Source: Phoronis ovalis (Eukaryota > Phoronida > Phoronidae). From it: a stretch of 13,064 bases of DNA. Location of the stretch: positions 2,497 through 15,560 of the forward strand of contig JAOXYB010027246.1 of the NCBI GenBank assembly GCA_028565635.1, read 5' to 3'. The position numbers and the translations under genes are program-made. Shown in pieces: positions 1-8,174 of the stretch (positions are counted from its first letter, which is position 1; every line of letters begins with the position of its first letter). The notes beneath the pieces were generated by a model. That model was not told where the DNA came from. It worked only from the letters and a program-made list of their open reading frames with translations, and ran no database searches.

Positions 1-840
1 GATTTTCAAATACTGAAATCGCAGTAAATGTGATTTTTTTTTCAGCACTCCTTTTGGTGCATAATTACGCGTATAGCATTTTTTTCTACACTTATTGGTC
101 CTTTATTAAAACATTTAGAATTCCATTAGAACAGTAAAAAAAAATTCCGATTCTGTCATGAACCGGTGTATTCCATTCATATAGTCTGCCAAGCGTTCAG
201 TAGAAGATCCCCTGTCACTTTTAACTGTCCCTTGAAATCCCAGCTTGAAATTATATATTAATATTTAGTCATATTAAATGACCAAACAAGCATTAAATGA
301 TGATACTCTAATTGTTCCATTGCTGAAAAATTTAAATTTGGTTTTTGAATAAACATGTAAACAATCAAACAACAATGGATAAAAGAAATATTGTGAAGTA
401 AGAAAGCATATATAAACTTGTTTCAATTTTTTGTCTTGTTACGCGTTCCAAATTCCTTCGAAGCGACTTATGATCCGTTCCACATCAAATCGTCGATTTT
501 TTCTAGCAGACGGGCTCTTTGACAAATATAAGAATGCGTTTTAAGGAATACATTGTTAGCTATGTTTTCTCTCCAAAATATGTCCCAGTTTATTTATACT
601 TTTGGAGATATGCCCATGTTTTTGCATCGAAGCGCGAGAAATATTGCCGCCTCAAAAGACTTGTCATCCGTTTCCTTGATCATGTGTTACCAACCAGGGA
701 ATCAACAGCCAAAAGAGAAAAGTTTCTCTTTAATTTTTTGGAGGCCGTTAGAGAGACAGATAACAGAGCGAGTAGAGACATCTGGCGGAATTACTGGTTG
801 TTTCTCATGAATACATGTGTTATGAAAAAGCACACTACTA

Positions 841-876
841 AAAGTATATCCCACGCTTACGTTTCGACCTGAAAAT
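841..876 (+). repeat. Diverged dispersed repeat, copy A
   Basis: Aligns without gaps to 6144-6179, matching at about 28 of 36 positions by eye. The match begins with an identical 11-mer (AAAGTATATCC) and continues through ACG, CGT, CCT and AAAT blocks. Similar CAC-rich sequence precedes both copies. Presumably a dispersed element of unknown class. Confidence 0.35.
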
Positions 877-886
877 GAACACTGTT

Positions 887-1318
887 TTAACGTTTTAGTG
901 ATAGCATATTTAACAGGATTAAAAATTTCAGAATTCTTGAATGTGGTGTTTTGAGGAAAGTTCTTGTTATCACCATTGCAATTCTACATTGCCTAAGGTA
1001 GCACACAACAGTAGGAAATCCCATCCATATATTTATTAAATAAACGCAGATAATCAGCGCCAATTTCTCTCTCGGTCCACTTGCATCACACATATATCTT
1101 AGGAAAACTGATCCATTTACCCCCAACATCCGTACAGATTTCGAGATATTTGCCAAAAATTGAACCCCCTTGGAGATTTCTCCGATCGGAACCTGGAGTA
1201 ACTTGAACTTGACCTCTGGTACGCGAACTGATACGAGGCCATGTGATGCGCACACAGATTTTCGTTAATTTCACAAGCAACAGCGCGCTATCATTCTTGT
1301 TCGAAAACACCCTATATA
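887..1318 (-). repeat. Possible decayed transposable element
   Basis: A patch of more balanced composition, within AT-rich sequence, holding overlapping minus-strand open frames of 122 and 74 codons. Read on the minus strand it begins near 1318 with TATAGGGTGTTTTCGAAC, a start style seen in many invertebrate repeats. No terminal inverted repeat, target-site duplication or known transposase or reverse-transcriptase motif was found, so this is a guess from texture. Confidence 0.2.
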
Positions 1319-1392
1319 TTTAAACTATAATTAATTCAATGGATTTATGTCCAGCGAGACACACTTCTACACCCCCTAATTATTTTTTTTAG

Positions 1393-1477
1393 GAACTATC
1401 CGAGACCAGCACAGCTCAAGCTTACTGAGTAGTGCTACGCTAACAGTTAGCTCATCTGAATATGATGTTTATTCCAG
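1393..1477 (+). CDS. Candidate penultimate exon of an unidentified convergent gene
   Basis: An 85-base segment preceded by TTATTTTTTTTAG and followed by the near-perfect donor CAG/GTAAGC. Only one frame is open: two bases complete an upstream codon, 27 codons follow, and AG is left over. The peptide is Ser/Thr-rich (SSSLLSSATLTVSSSEYDVY within it). It joins in phase to the segment at 1927. No family is recognised; the composition suits a disordered C-terminal region. No convincing upstream exon with a matching phase-1 donor was found in 1-1392, so earlier exons probably lie left of the window. A chance match of splice motifs is the alternative. Confidence 0.45.
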
Positions 1478-1926
1478 GTAAGCATTGACTAAAATTCCAC
1501 ATCTGTTACCCAGCTATTCAGGTGTTTGTCAATATAATAACTGACTAATATTAAGAGTCTTGATTACGAACACCAAAACTGTAGCCAATCAGGTACAATG
1601 TGGGCATGTTCGTTACCAAAATGTGTGTTTTTGAAGACTGGGCACACGATGTGCGTTACAGTATGAAAATTGGTGGGTTTCACCAAAAAGTGTTTGTTGA
1701 AGTCAATTTTCTTCAGAGAAGTTTCCTTAGTGACTGTTTTTGGAAGCTGGGGGGTCGGGCTTCGAACTCCCAAACCCCTTCCATGAAGTATAAATAGTAC
1801 TGTTTATTTGCTTGCCGAAAAAATTCAGTCTTGTGTACATGTAGAATACCATTTTTGAGGGTGGTCATAATTGTTTAGAGGTTATTTTCAATGTCCCAGC
1901 AACATTTCCTAACAGTCTTTTTTCAG

Positions 1927-1972
1927 GCCATTCACGAGCATGTATACCCCTGGGTACTCACTTTATACCTAG
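1927..1972 (+). CDS. Candidate terminal exon of an unidentified convergent gene
   Basis: Preceded by ACAGTCTTTTTTCAG, a strong 3' splice site. Its first G completes AGG (Arg) with the two bases left by the 1393-1477 segment. The frame then reads PFTSMYTPGYSLYT and stops at TAG (1970-1972). The joined C-terminus is rich in Tyr, Ser and Thr and is not assigned to a family. The intervening intron would be 449 bases (1478-1926). Phase agreement across two independently strong splice sites is the main support; homology is lacking. Confidence 0.45.
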
Positions 1973-2451
1973 ATTTATACCTGAGTGACCCCCGGGACGC
2001 CTCTTTCTGTCTTTGTTAATTCTCAGTTTGAAGATGGAGTGTAATTAGGAACTTCTGTAATTAGGAAATTTTATAAATTTATTATTTTCGATTTAAGATT
2101 ATAGAATAACAGAGGATATATTATTATTTTTATTATATATAAAGCGATTGAGTAAAGTCCATTATGCAACAGAGAGGCAATCGAACATTCATTCGAGCGT
2201 TAAGAATGACTTCCATTTGTGCAGGAGGTCATTGATTGCTAAAAGAGAGGACTCTTTCACGCAGTGGATCGAATAGCGCAGTACGTAAGCTTCAAATAGT
2301 AAAAAAAAAAGCTAATTCATATAATATTTAAAATATGAATGTATTGCTTATTTATTCATCTAATACATTTTGTACATGAAATTTACAAAATTGGATTACA
2401 CATAGTTGAGTAATATCAATAATTACATTTCAGTCATGGGTATGAAATAAA
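1973..2451 (+). other. Putative 3' UTR of the convergent gene
   Basis: AT-rich sequence after the TAG at 1972, with no further open frame of note. The first canonical plus-strand AATAAA is at 2446-2451, with variant TATAAA strings near 2072 and 2138. If 2446-2451 is used, this transcript overlaps the phosphatase 3' UTR on the opposite strand by about 100 bases. A ten-A run lies near 2301-2310. Confidence 0.25.
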
Positions 2452-2547
2452 TATTACATTATTGAAAACAGTCATGAATTATAAAAAAACCCCAGTAAAT
2501 TGCCAATAATTAAAAAATGTAAATTAGTAAATAATTAGTTCAGTTTG
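2351..2547 (-). promoter_or_regulatory. Phosphatase 3' UTR with AU-rich elements and polyadenylation signal
   Basis: Downstream of the TAG the minus strand is strongly AT-rich. It carries four ATTTA pentamers (seen as TAAAT on the plus strand at 2528-2532, 2520-2524, 2496-2500 and 2448-2452). The first canonical AATAAA is at 2351-2356, about 190 bases past the stop. ATTTA motifs in 3' UTRs of immediate-early genes, including vertebrate DUSP1, mark the mRNA for rapid decay. In a genome this AT-rich, part of the enrichment is expected by chance, so the regulatory reading is inference. The true cleavage site is unknown. Confidence 0.4.
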
Positions 2548-2972
2548 CTAACTAGGAGAAACCAGCGGACTGCTAAAAAATGTACAAGATGATGCCAGCG
2601 GACTAGCTGGAGGAGTCGAAAAATCAAACACGTTTCCTGTTTGGAACATTGGCGAACATCGTCCCATAGGGGAATGTCCCCCTGGCGAACATGGCAACGA
2701 TGCACTTATTGATTGAGGTAGACACAGAGGTAATGAAGCTAACGACAGTCCTGGGTTTTTCTTTTTTGCAAGCGTTGATTCGAATTCTTGTAACTGTCTC
2801 ATGAAGTTTAAGTTTGGTCCAATCGCTTTCCTTCGAGATTTGACATACGCATAAGCTTGTTCTAATGAGTAATGCTTGTGCTGCATGATGTATGCGATAC
2901 AAATAGTAGCCGAGCGACTAATCCCAGCATGGCAATGGACGAAAGTCTTTCCCCCATTCTGCTTGATTTTAT
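2548..2972 (-). CDS. DUSP1-like: DUSP exon 4: phosphatase active site and Ser/Pro-rich C-terminal tail
   Basis: The terminal coding exon starts after CTCTGTAG, completes an Asp codon with the exon 3 base, and ends at TAG (2548-2550). The active-site loop HCHAGISRS lies at residues 256-264, with nucleophile Cys257, phosphate-binding Arg263 and then SATIC, a DUSP1/2/4-type continuation. The PNLNFMRQLQEFE segment (296-308) is the conserved final helix. The tail (about 312-384) is rich in Ser and Pro, with seven Ser/Thr-Pro sites (Ser339, 344, 350, 367, 378, 382 and Thr363). It ends SSPLVSPS, resembling the SPITTSPS end of vertebrate DUSP1/4, where ERK phosphorylation is known to control stability. 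VFDFS (358-362) sits where DUSP1/4 have an FxFP ERK-docking site, but the final Pro is absent. The His after the catalytic Cys is unusual; Gln is typical. Confidence 0.94.
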
Positions 2973-3602
2973 CTACAGAGAGAGAAGAGAAATGCCGATT
3001 TAGCGAACTACTGTCTTTTAATAGTACTGTATGCGATACTTACTATAATTGTAAATCTGCACCTTCTTTAAAATGTAAGTTATTTAGACAAGTGTAAAAA
3101 GCTAAAAACGGTACGCAGCTTTAAAGAAAATTTGCTGAGAATACATTTCAACTAGGTGGGAATTAATAGTATGGCATGTAGGTATACAAATATAGCATAC
3201 TACAGTGCATCTATTGCACTTGGAATTCGTTAATGATACGGAATACGGGACAGCTTCGATTTAACAGTAATTGTCTTCGTCCTCCATAGCAATTTACGCA
3301 CTTCTGATTACTTAGAACAATGCATATCCTGTTTTCTTTCAGGTAAATGTATCAACGTATATCAACGTATCAATGTCCGCTAAAGTTATCAAATTGATAT
3401 GACAATACTCAAGGTTCGTTAAAGCACCGATACATAATTATAGATAAAGTATATTGTATACTACAAACGACGTGAAATTATTGTTTTTTTGCACAAATTT
3501 GCAACTGTCATTGGGAGCTACTAAAATGAAATGTACTTGAATTAAAATAAAATTGGACAATGTTATTTATTTGTAAAATACACCCATTCTATTGTGACTT
3601 AC
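2973..3602 (-). other. Phosphatase intron 3 (630 bases)
   Basis: GT-AG intron in phase 1 between the general-acid exon and the active-site exon. It contains a short 10-bp tandem repeat (3349-3376) and a small hairpin AGTGCA/TGCACT (3204-3220). No gene is seen. Confidence 0.85.
3349..3376 (+). repeat. 10-bp tandem repeat, about 2.5 copies
   Basis: ATCAACGTAT occurs twice in direct succession (3351-3360 and 3361-3370) and is followed by CAATGT, a partial diverged third unit that shares the preceding AT. A simple minisatellite inside intron 3; no function is apparent. Confidence 0.6.
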
Positions 3603-3825
3603 CAATGAACGCTGTTGCGTCTTCAAACCACAGTCCAATATCAGCGCTACTAGTGTCGTCCACAGGTATCATTTTATATTGAAATGTGTCCCTGATTGTG
3701 CTGTAATTACAATTTCTCGATACGTTAACAACCGCCGTGATTCCAAGTGCTGTTAATTCGTGTAACTGAGTGGCCTGGACAGCGTCACCCAAGTACAAAT
3801 GAGGTAGTAGTTCAACTGGACGATT
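3603..3825 (-). CDS. DUSP1-like: DUSP exon 3: N-terminal half of catalytic domain, general-acid loop
   Basis: A 223-base exon that starts in phase 0 after TTCTTGCAG and ends with one base of codon 244 before GTAAGT. It encodes NRPVELLPHLYLGDA (170-184), the hallmark start of the dual-specificity phosphatase fold (family pattern PVEILPFLYLGSA). ALGITAVVNVS (194-204) follows, then the general-acid loop IPVDDTSSADI (222-232). By position, Asp226 corresponds to the catalytic general acid of DUSP1 (the Asp of VED). The WFEDATAFI segment (235-243) matches the family's SWFxEAIxFI helix. An upstream TTG at 3829-3831 lies in the intron and is not a start. Confidence 0.93.
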
Positions 3826-4301
3826 CTGCAAGAATTTAGAATAAATATTAAATCATGCGTAGAGACATTTTTAAATTAAAATTTCACTTAATGATATCGT
3901 GCATTTGAATAATGTCGCCGCAATCATCTAAACGGTAAAACGGTACATAGTGACATCTGGTGAGGATATCTTTTCTATGTTTAAGAATTATCATTTAAGT
4001 TTTTAAGAAGAGTTAAGCTTTAAAATACTCTTTTTACCTAAAGCTGTGTCGCTGTTTTAACTTTTTTATAGGTCCATGCAAGGGAATTACATTAATATCT
4101 AAAGGTTATTATAAAATTTCTGTTACAGGACAAATAGTTAATAGCGTACCCTGAAATCTGTTTTTGCGTTATTTCATAACATATAACTATAAATAATGAA
4201 CTGTAACATAACAGGTGAGTTACTTATAAATTGATTATGGCTGTCTTGAGTCTTAATAATTATCAAGGAATGATAATGTGTATGCTGCTGGTGTAGATTA
4301 T

Positions 4302-4318
4302 AATATCCGGCGGATATT
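4302..4318. repeat. Perfect inverted repeat with one-base spacer in intron 2
   Basis: AATATCCG and CGGATATT are exact reverse complements flanking one G. It lies at the left side of an island of more balanced composition. It is followed by the GC-rich CCCCGGCCGG at about 4323-4332. It may be part of an unidentified repeat. Confidence 0.5.
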
Positions 4319-4490
4319 TTTTCCCCGGCCGGTGAAAGCTGGCCAAATGGGAGTAAATGTTCGCCTCAGACCGGACATGTACAACCTTTACATGCAGGAA
4401 TTACGCGAGTCATACGTTCCGATTTTGCCTTTCGCCAAACCGCATGTATTCTTACACTCAGGATTTTACGCATGTCACAATAAGGCTATG

Positions 4491-4498
4491 TGACGTCA
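4491..4498. promoter_or_regulatory. Perfect CRE octamer TGACGTCA in intron 2
   Basis: The full palindromic CREB/ATF site is present. CRE sites drive vertebrate DUSP1 from its promoter, so an intronic CRE could act as an enhancer element. One octamer in 13 kb may also be chance, and it may belong to the repeat-like island around it. Confidence 0.25.
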
Positions 4499-5028
4499 TA
4501 AGGGTGGCCATCCTAGCATGTAATATTTCGATGATCATATCACCGAATACATGATTCATTATGACTTTTCTCTAACCTAAGTTTCTTACTATTTACCCGG
4601 ACTATTTAATGCCAATTGCGTGGGAGTAGACTTGCTCACGTCATTCTGGATTTTTTTTAAAAATTATTTTTATCTTGTAGACGACCATTTAGTTCCCACA
4701 TATATTGGATAGTGAAATGCAGTTAAAATAAACATATCTTTAGAGGGAATATTATTGGATCTTATAAAGAATCACATATTTTTAATTAAATAACACTAAT
4801 TTAAAAAAATTGAAAAAAATCCGCATGGGCTTAGGCAAGCGTAGCGTAGGAGAAGAGTTTTGTTTTATTATTGTTGCACAATACACATCATTTTATCTCG
4901 TCCATGAACTGTACAATGATAATATAATCAGCAGGCAGAAAACTGGATCTATAAACAAATCCATGGAACGGATATTGATTATCATTGTTTCTCTGTTTTT
5001 GCCAAGGGAATAATGTGTTGCAACTTAC

Positions 5029-5138
5029 CTGAGGTTTCGATGATGATTTGTCAGCTAAGTGTGTGTCGTCTGCTTCATCTAATGATTCATCAGAAGTGCA
5101 CCAGCGTGGATTCTCCGAAGAAAACAGTCTATAACCAC
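5029..5138 (-). CDS. DUSP1-like: DUSP exon 2: end of rhodanese domain and acidic linker
   Basis: A 110-base exon preceded by ACAATTTTAG and followed by the consensus donor GTAAGT. It takes one base from exon 1 to make a Gly codon, reading GGYRLFSSENP (residues 133-143). This matches the conserved GGYxxF at the end of the CH2 domain in DUSP1/4. The rest (about 144-169) is a poorly conserved linker, rich in Asp, Glu and Ser (TSDESLDEADD), ending SSSKPQ in phase 0. Linkers of this length and low complexity join the two domains in the family. The linker is probably flexible; no catalytic role is expected. Confidence 0.9.
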
Positions 5139-5760
5139 CTAAAATTGTACATAAATGTTGATAAAATATCAATATTTTGGACTCACTTAGTACGGATAAT
5201 GCCATTTTCGAATTCATAAATCATGATTTCAGCAATTAAAGTTAATTACGCTTTTAATTTGAATGTCACCTCGCCGTTTTTTTAGATACACCATAAAACT
5301 AATGAGACACACTCATTCATAATCGCACTTTGTATCGATTTCGATAATTCGGTTTCCAGGAATTATCGCCATAAACAATATTCAATTATTCTAGAAGAAA
5401 AAGCAATTTCCTGTGTGATTATTACACTGTCTTTCATGCGTTTTGATTAATTGTTTTGCAGATATCATTAGCAAATTACTATAAAAATACAATTATATAT
5501 GTATATCATTATTTTTTGTATTTTTTATCGATAAAATTAACAGTTTCTTCATAATCACAGTTTTTTACTGGGTGTGATTGTTGCTTTCAGGAAAAAACGT
5601 GAAAAACATAATTTGCACTTATGAAGTATAATTTTGTAAAACAAATATCTACAGTAATGTGGAGAAGAGGATTCGTCTAACTGGTCACTCATTAAGAACA
5701 TGTTTTTATCTGTGTTGTTACACGGGGAATGTATACAATGGGGCAATGTCGCCGGGGCCA

Positions 5761-5790
5761 CGTTGTTCCATGTTGTTCCATGTTGTTCCA
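5761..5790 (+). repeat. 10-bp tandem repeat, three copies
   Basis: Three consecutive units of TGTTGTTCCA; the first begins with C instead of T. Flanking CCACG on both sides extends the symmetry. A minisatellite within intron 1. Confidence 0.75.
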
Positions 5791-6052
5791 CGTAAATAAC
5801 TTTAGTAAGTATTAATCCCCCGATTCATCCCTGTATGGATCCTGCAGATATTGTACAAAATCGTGAGTTACAATTACTTAATCCGAGCGTGGGAGGAAAG
5901 TATATCTATTAACGTTGTCACAGATTACAGGAATAACCGATAGGTAATGAAAGGTTATTACAGCTTGAAATAAGATAGTTAGGTAGACGAATTTTTACAG
6001 CTCCCATTAAGCATTGTAGTTATGCCAAATGGATTATGTTAATTAATATGCT

Positions 6053-6065
6053 CCCCCCCCCCCCC
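6053..6065 (+). repeat. Poly-C homopolymer (13 C)
   Basis: An uninterrupted run of 13 C in AT-rich sequence. Its length is likely to be polymorphic and prone to sequencing error. Confidence 0.85.
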
Positions 6066-6143
6066 AGTGTACAGTTAGGAAACATCTCCATTCTTTAGAC
6101 GACTGGGTTTTAGGAAGCAGGGAAGGGCGTGAGAACACGCTCT

Positions 6144-6179
6144 AAAGTATATCCAACGTTCTCGTGTCACCCTGGAAAT
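6144..6179 (+). repeat. Diverged dispersed repeat, copy B
   Basis: Partner of 841-876, inside phosphatase intron 1. Just before it, GCGTG-AGAA-CACGC (about 6127-6140) forms a short perfect hairpin, and a poly-C tract lies about 80 bases upstream. The boundaries of the element are not visible. Confidence 0.35.
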
Positions 6180-7218
6180 CGTATATATGCTATTTTTAAT
6201 GTTTTTGTGGAATAAATGTTTAAAAGTTTTTTTATTGGTGTGAGTGATATACCTTAAAAGTTTCCAATTTTTAGATTTTTTTAATGTGCTGTTTTTATCA
6301 GCAAATTTCTTGTTTTGTTTCGACTGTAGTAGATAGACCCCAGCGGTTATCAGCCGTAAGGAAACAAAGTATCCTCACATTATTATTGTTGCGTCACACA
6401 ATGACCGTGTACTAGTAAAGTATATTAAATGCCTGAATGGACGTGTTCATATAATTATCACCATTTTTAGTCAATAGATAATTAAAGGTCATATTTTGAT
6501 GAGCTAAGTGATCCCATTGTACTCGTCCATAGTGGGTGATGTCGATTGCTCATTGTTTCCAATGGACATTCATACAGCTAATTTGAGAAACAATATGTTT
6601 CCTAAAACACAAAAACTCGAAAATTATGAAATTTTGAATCCTGTTACGCATTTATATCACTCACGATAAACAGTGTTTCTACATTTTTCTCATTAAAAAG
6701 TAATCTTAAAAATACAACATACGATTTTCAGGATGTTACGGTTGAGAGAGTGGAATATTACTTTTTGTGTATGAAACCATAGGAAATTCAATATTGGATG
6801 CATTTATGCAGATCTTTTTTCAAAAAATATAATTACTATTGTTACAGATATATTGTTGATATCACTAAAAGTTTCTCCGGTTGGTTGATTGTAACGATGG
6901 CAATATTATACTTCCTTAATAGTAATGTATAGATGTTATGGTTAACGACTTTGTGATAAAATAAATTAACTCCATTCACTGCAGGCTATATCCCTTTTTA
7001 CATCAGTAGCAGTGCTCGCACACATGCTAGAAACATTTCTGAAAAGTCAACCTGTTCTCTGTTTGAACAGCTAAAGTGCTAAAAATAGTAAACCTGTTGT
7101 TATACAGAAATACGATAGAATAAATCTCATCCTAACATTAATCGATTATGCATAATAGTAAACAACACATAATGGTTTTTATGAATTGACATTGAATAAC
7201 TTTTATATGAATACAAGA

Positions 7219-7254
7219 CGTGTCTCCAAACATGCGTGTCTCCAGACGTGTCTC
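7219..7254 (+). repeat. Three-fold CGTGTCTC cluster
   Basis: CGTGTCTC occurs at 7219-7226, 7235-7242 and 7247-7254, the first two continuing as CGTGTCTCCA. Spacings are 16 and 12 bases, so it is a short imperfect direct-repeat cluster. No function is apparent. Confidence 0.45.
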
Positions 7255-8162
7255 TACAGTCATTTTATATATTTTAGTACATTCTAAATTTCTTGCGTTT
7301 TATTCAGAATTGTAAATTTATGACGCGAGACTGACAGCTTGTAAAAGTGATCACTCATAAATCTTTCAGCCATTCATTAAATATCGCAGTCTATCGCACA
7401 CGGCAAGCTGATAACTACTGACAAATATGAGACATATGACAGATTTATTGTTATAAATCCAGATATCTCTAACTTATCAACGATTCATAAGTCCTGTGAA
7501 CAGTACCGGGTAACACAATAGTCTTGCCTATATACAGTACAAGGGCATTTGAAAAAATATTTTTGTGCGTAGGTAGAGTTAATTCAAAGGAAGACTTTAT
7601 ATACATGTCTTTGTATAAATCATATTTCAATATTAAGTTCACTGTGAAAGCTCGAATCTAATATTTCGAAAAAACACATGCCTATAATATACAAATTCCC
7701 TATAATTAAATAACATTCGAAACTAAAGTGTAATCGATTTTTTTATAAACTGTCGACAGGCAGGGAAACTTATTCCATGCTGTTTAAGGATGGGTCAACT
7801 TTCTTGTGTGTAGTTGTGTCCGATCTGATCATGAGTAATCAGTGGGCAAAAGTTTTCTTAATTGTAGTCTGTGATTTACGTAAGTAGGGTCGAAGCCGGC
7901 CAAGGGGGTCGAAGGTAAGATGTTGACATAATCAACACTGGACCTTATTTTTATAATCAACAACAATCAATTTATTGGCTAATATAAAATACAACTTGAA
8001 CATCTAAATTACATTACATTTTAATGTTAATTATTGTTTTATTTAGAAAATACGCCATTGCCTAACATAAAGCCTTTTCATCCCAAACATTTATACAGAA
8101 AGCGTTAAAAGTACATATGAGTCTTCTTGATTTTAAGATCAGGAACCAAAAACAAAATATGT

Positions 8163-8174
8163 ACTTGCGCAAGT
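8163..8174. promoter_or_regulatory. 12-bp palindrome with C/EBP core
   Basis: ACTTGCGCAAGT is a perfect palindrome containing TTGCGCAA, the C/EBP core. It lies in intron 1 about 1.4 kb downstream of exon 1. Any binding is inference from the motif alone. Confidence 0.2.

Larger units (their letters stand above)
1..1392. other. No confirmed gene; probable intron of the convergent gene with repeat-like patches
   Basis: No segment here shows both a good splice border and a family match. Open frames at 519-872 (plus) and 887-1255 and 1086-1310 (minus) match nothing recognised. The minus-strand ones lie in sequence that looks like a decayed repeat. A TTTTTTTTTCAG acceptor-like string near 34-45 is followed by an open stretch but no donor. 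Confidence 0.4.
3826..5028 (-). other. Phosphatase intron 2 (1203 bases)
   Basis: Phase-0 GT-AG intron. Its notable content is the less AT-rich island at about 4260-4530, with a palindrome, a plus-strand open frame and a CRE octamer. No exon of the phosphatase is missing: exon 2 joins exon 3 in frame. Confidence 0.85.

Noticed and set aside
34-170. Exon starting after TTTTTTTTTCAG at about 45
   Set aside because: The frame stays open for roughly 40 codons but no acceptable donor follows, and the peptide is not recognised.
519-872. 117-codon plus-strand open frame, and an overlapping 85-codon frame at 553-810
   Set aside because: No ATG start for the longer frame (it begins with TTG), no splice signals, no family resemblance and two competing frames. 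Its end falls in a repeat copy.
1738-1782. tRNA-like B box (GGGCTTCGAACTCCC) suggesting a tRNA gene or SINE
   Set aside because: The putative T-stem pairs poorly, there is no A box at the right distance and no cloverleaf could be drawn.
3204-3220. AGTGCA/TGCACT hairpin as a possible microRNA precursor
   Set aside because: The stem is only six pairs and does not extend; far too short for a pre-miRNA.
4888-5217. 109-codon minus-strand open frame read as one gene
   Set aside because: Only 5029-5138 is coding. The outer parts are intron on both sides of consensus splice sites.
5555-5791. 78-codon minus-strand open frame
   Set aside because: Its start lies in the 10-bp tandem repeat and the rest is intron-like sequence with no family match.
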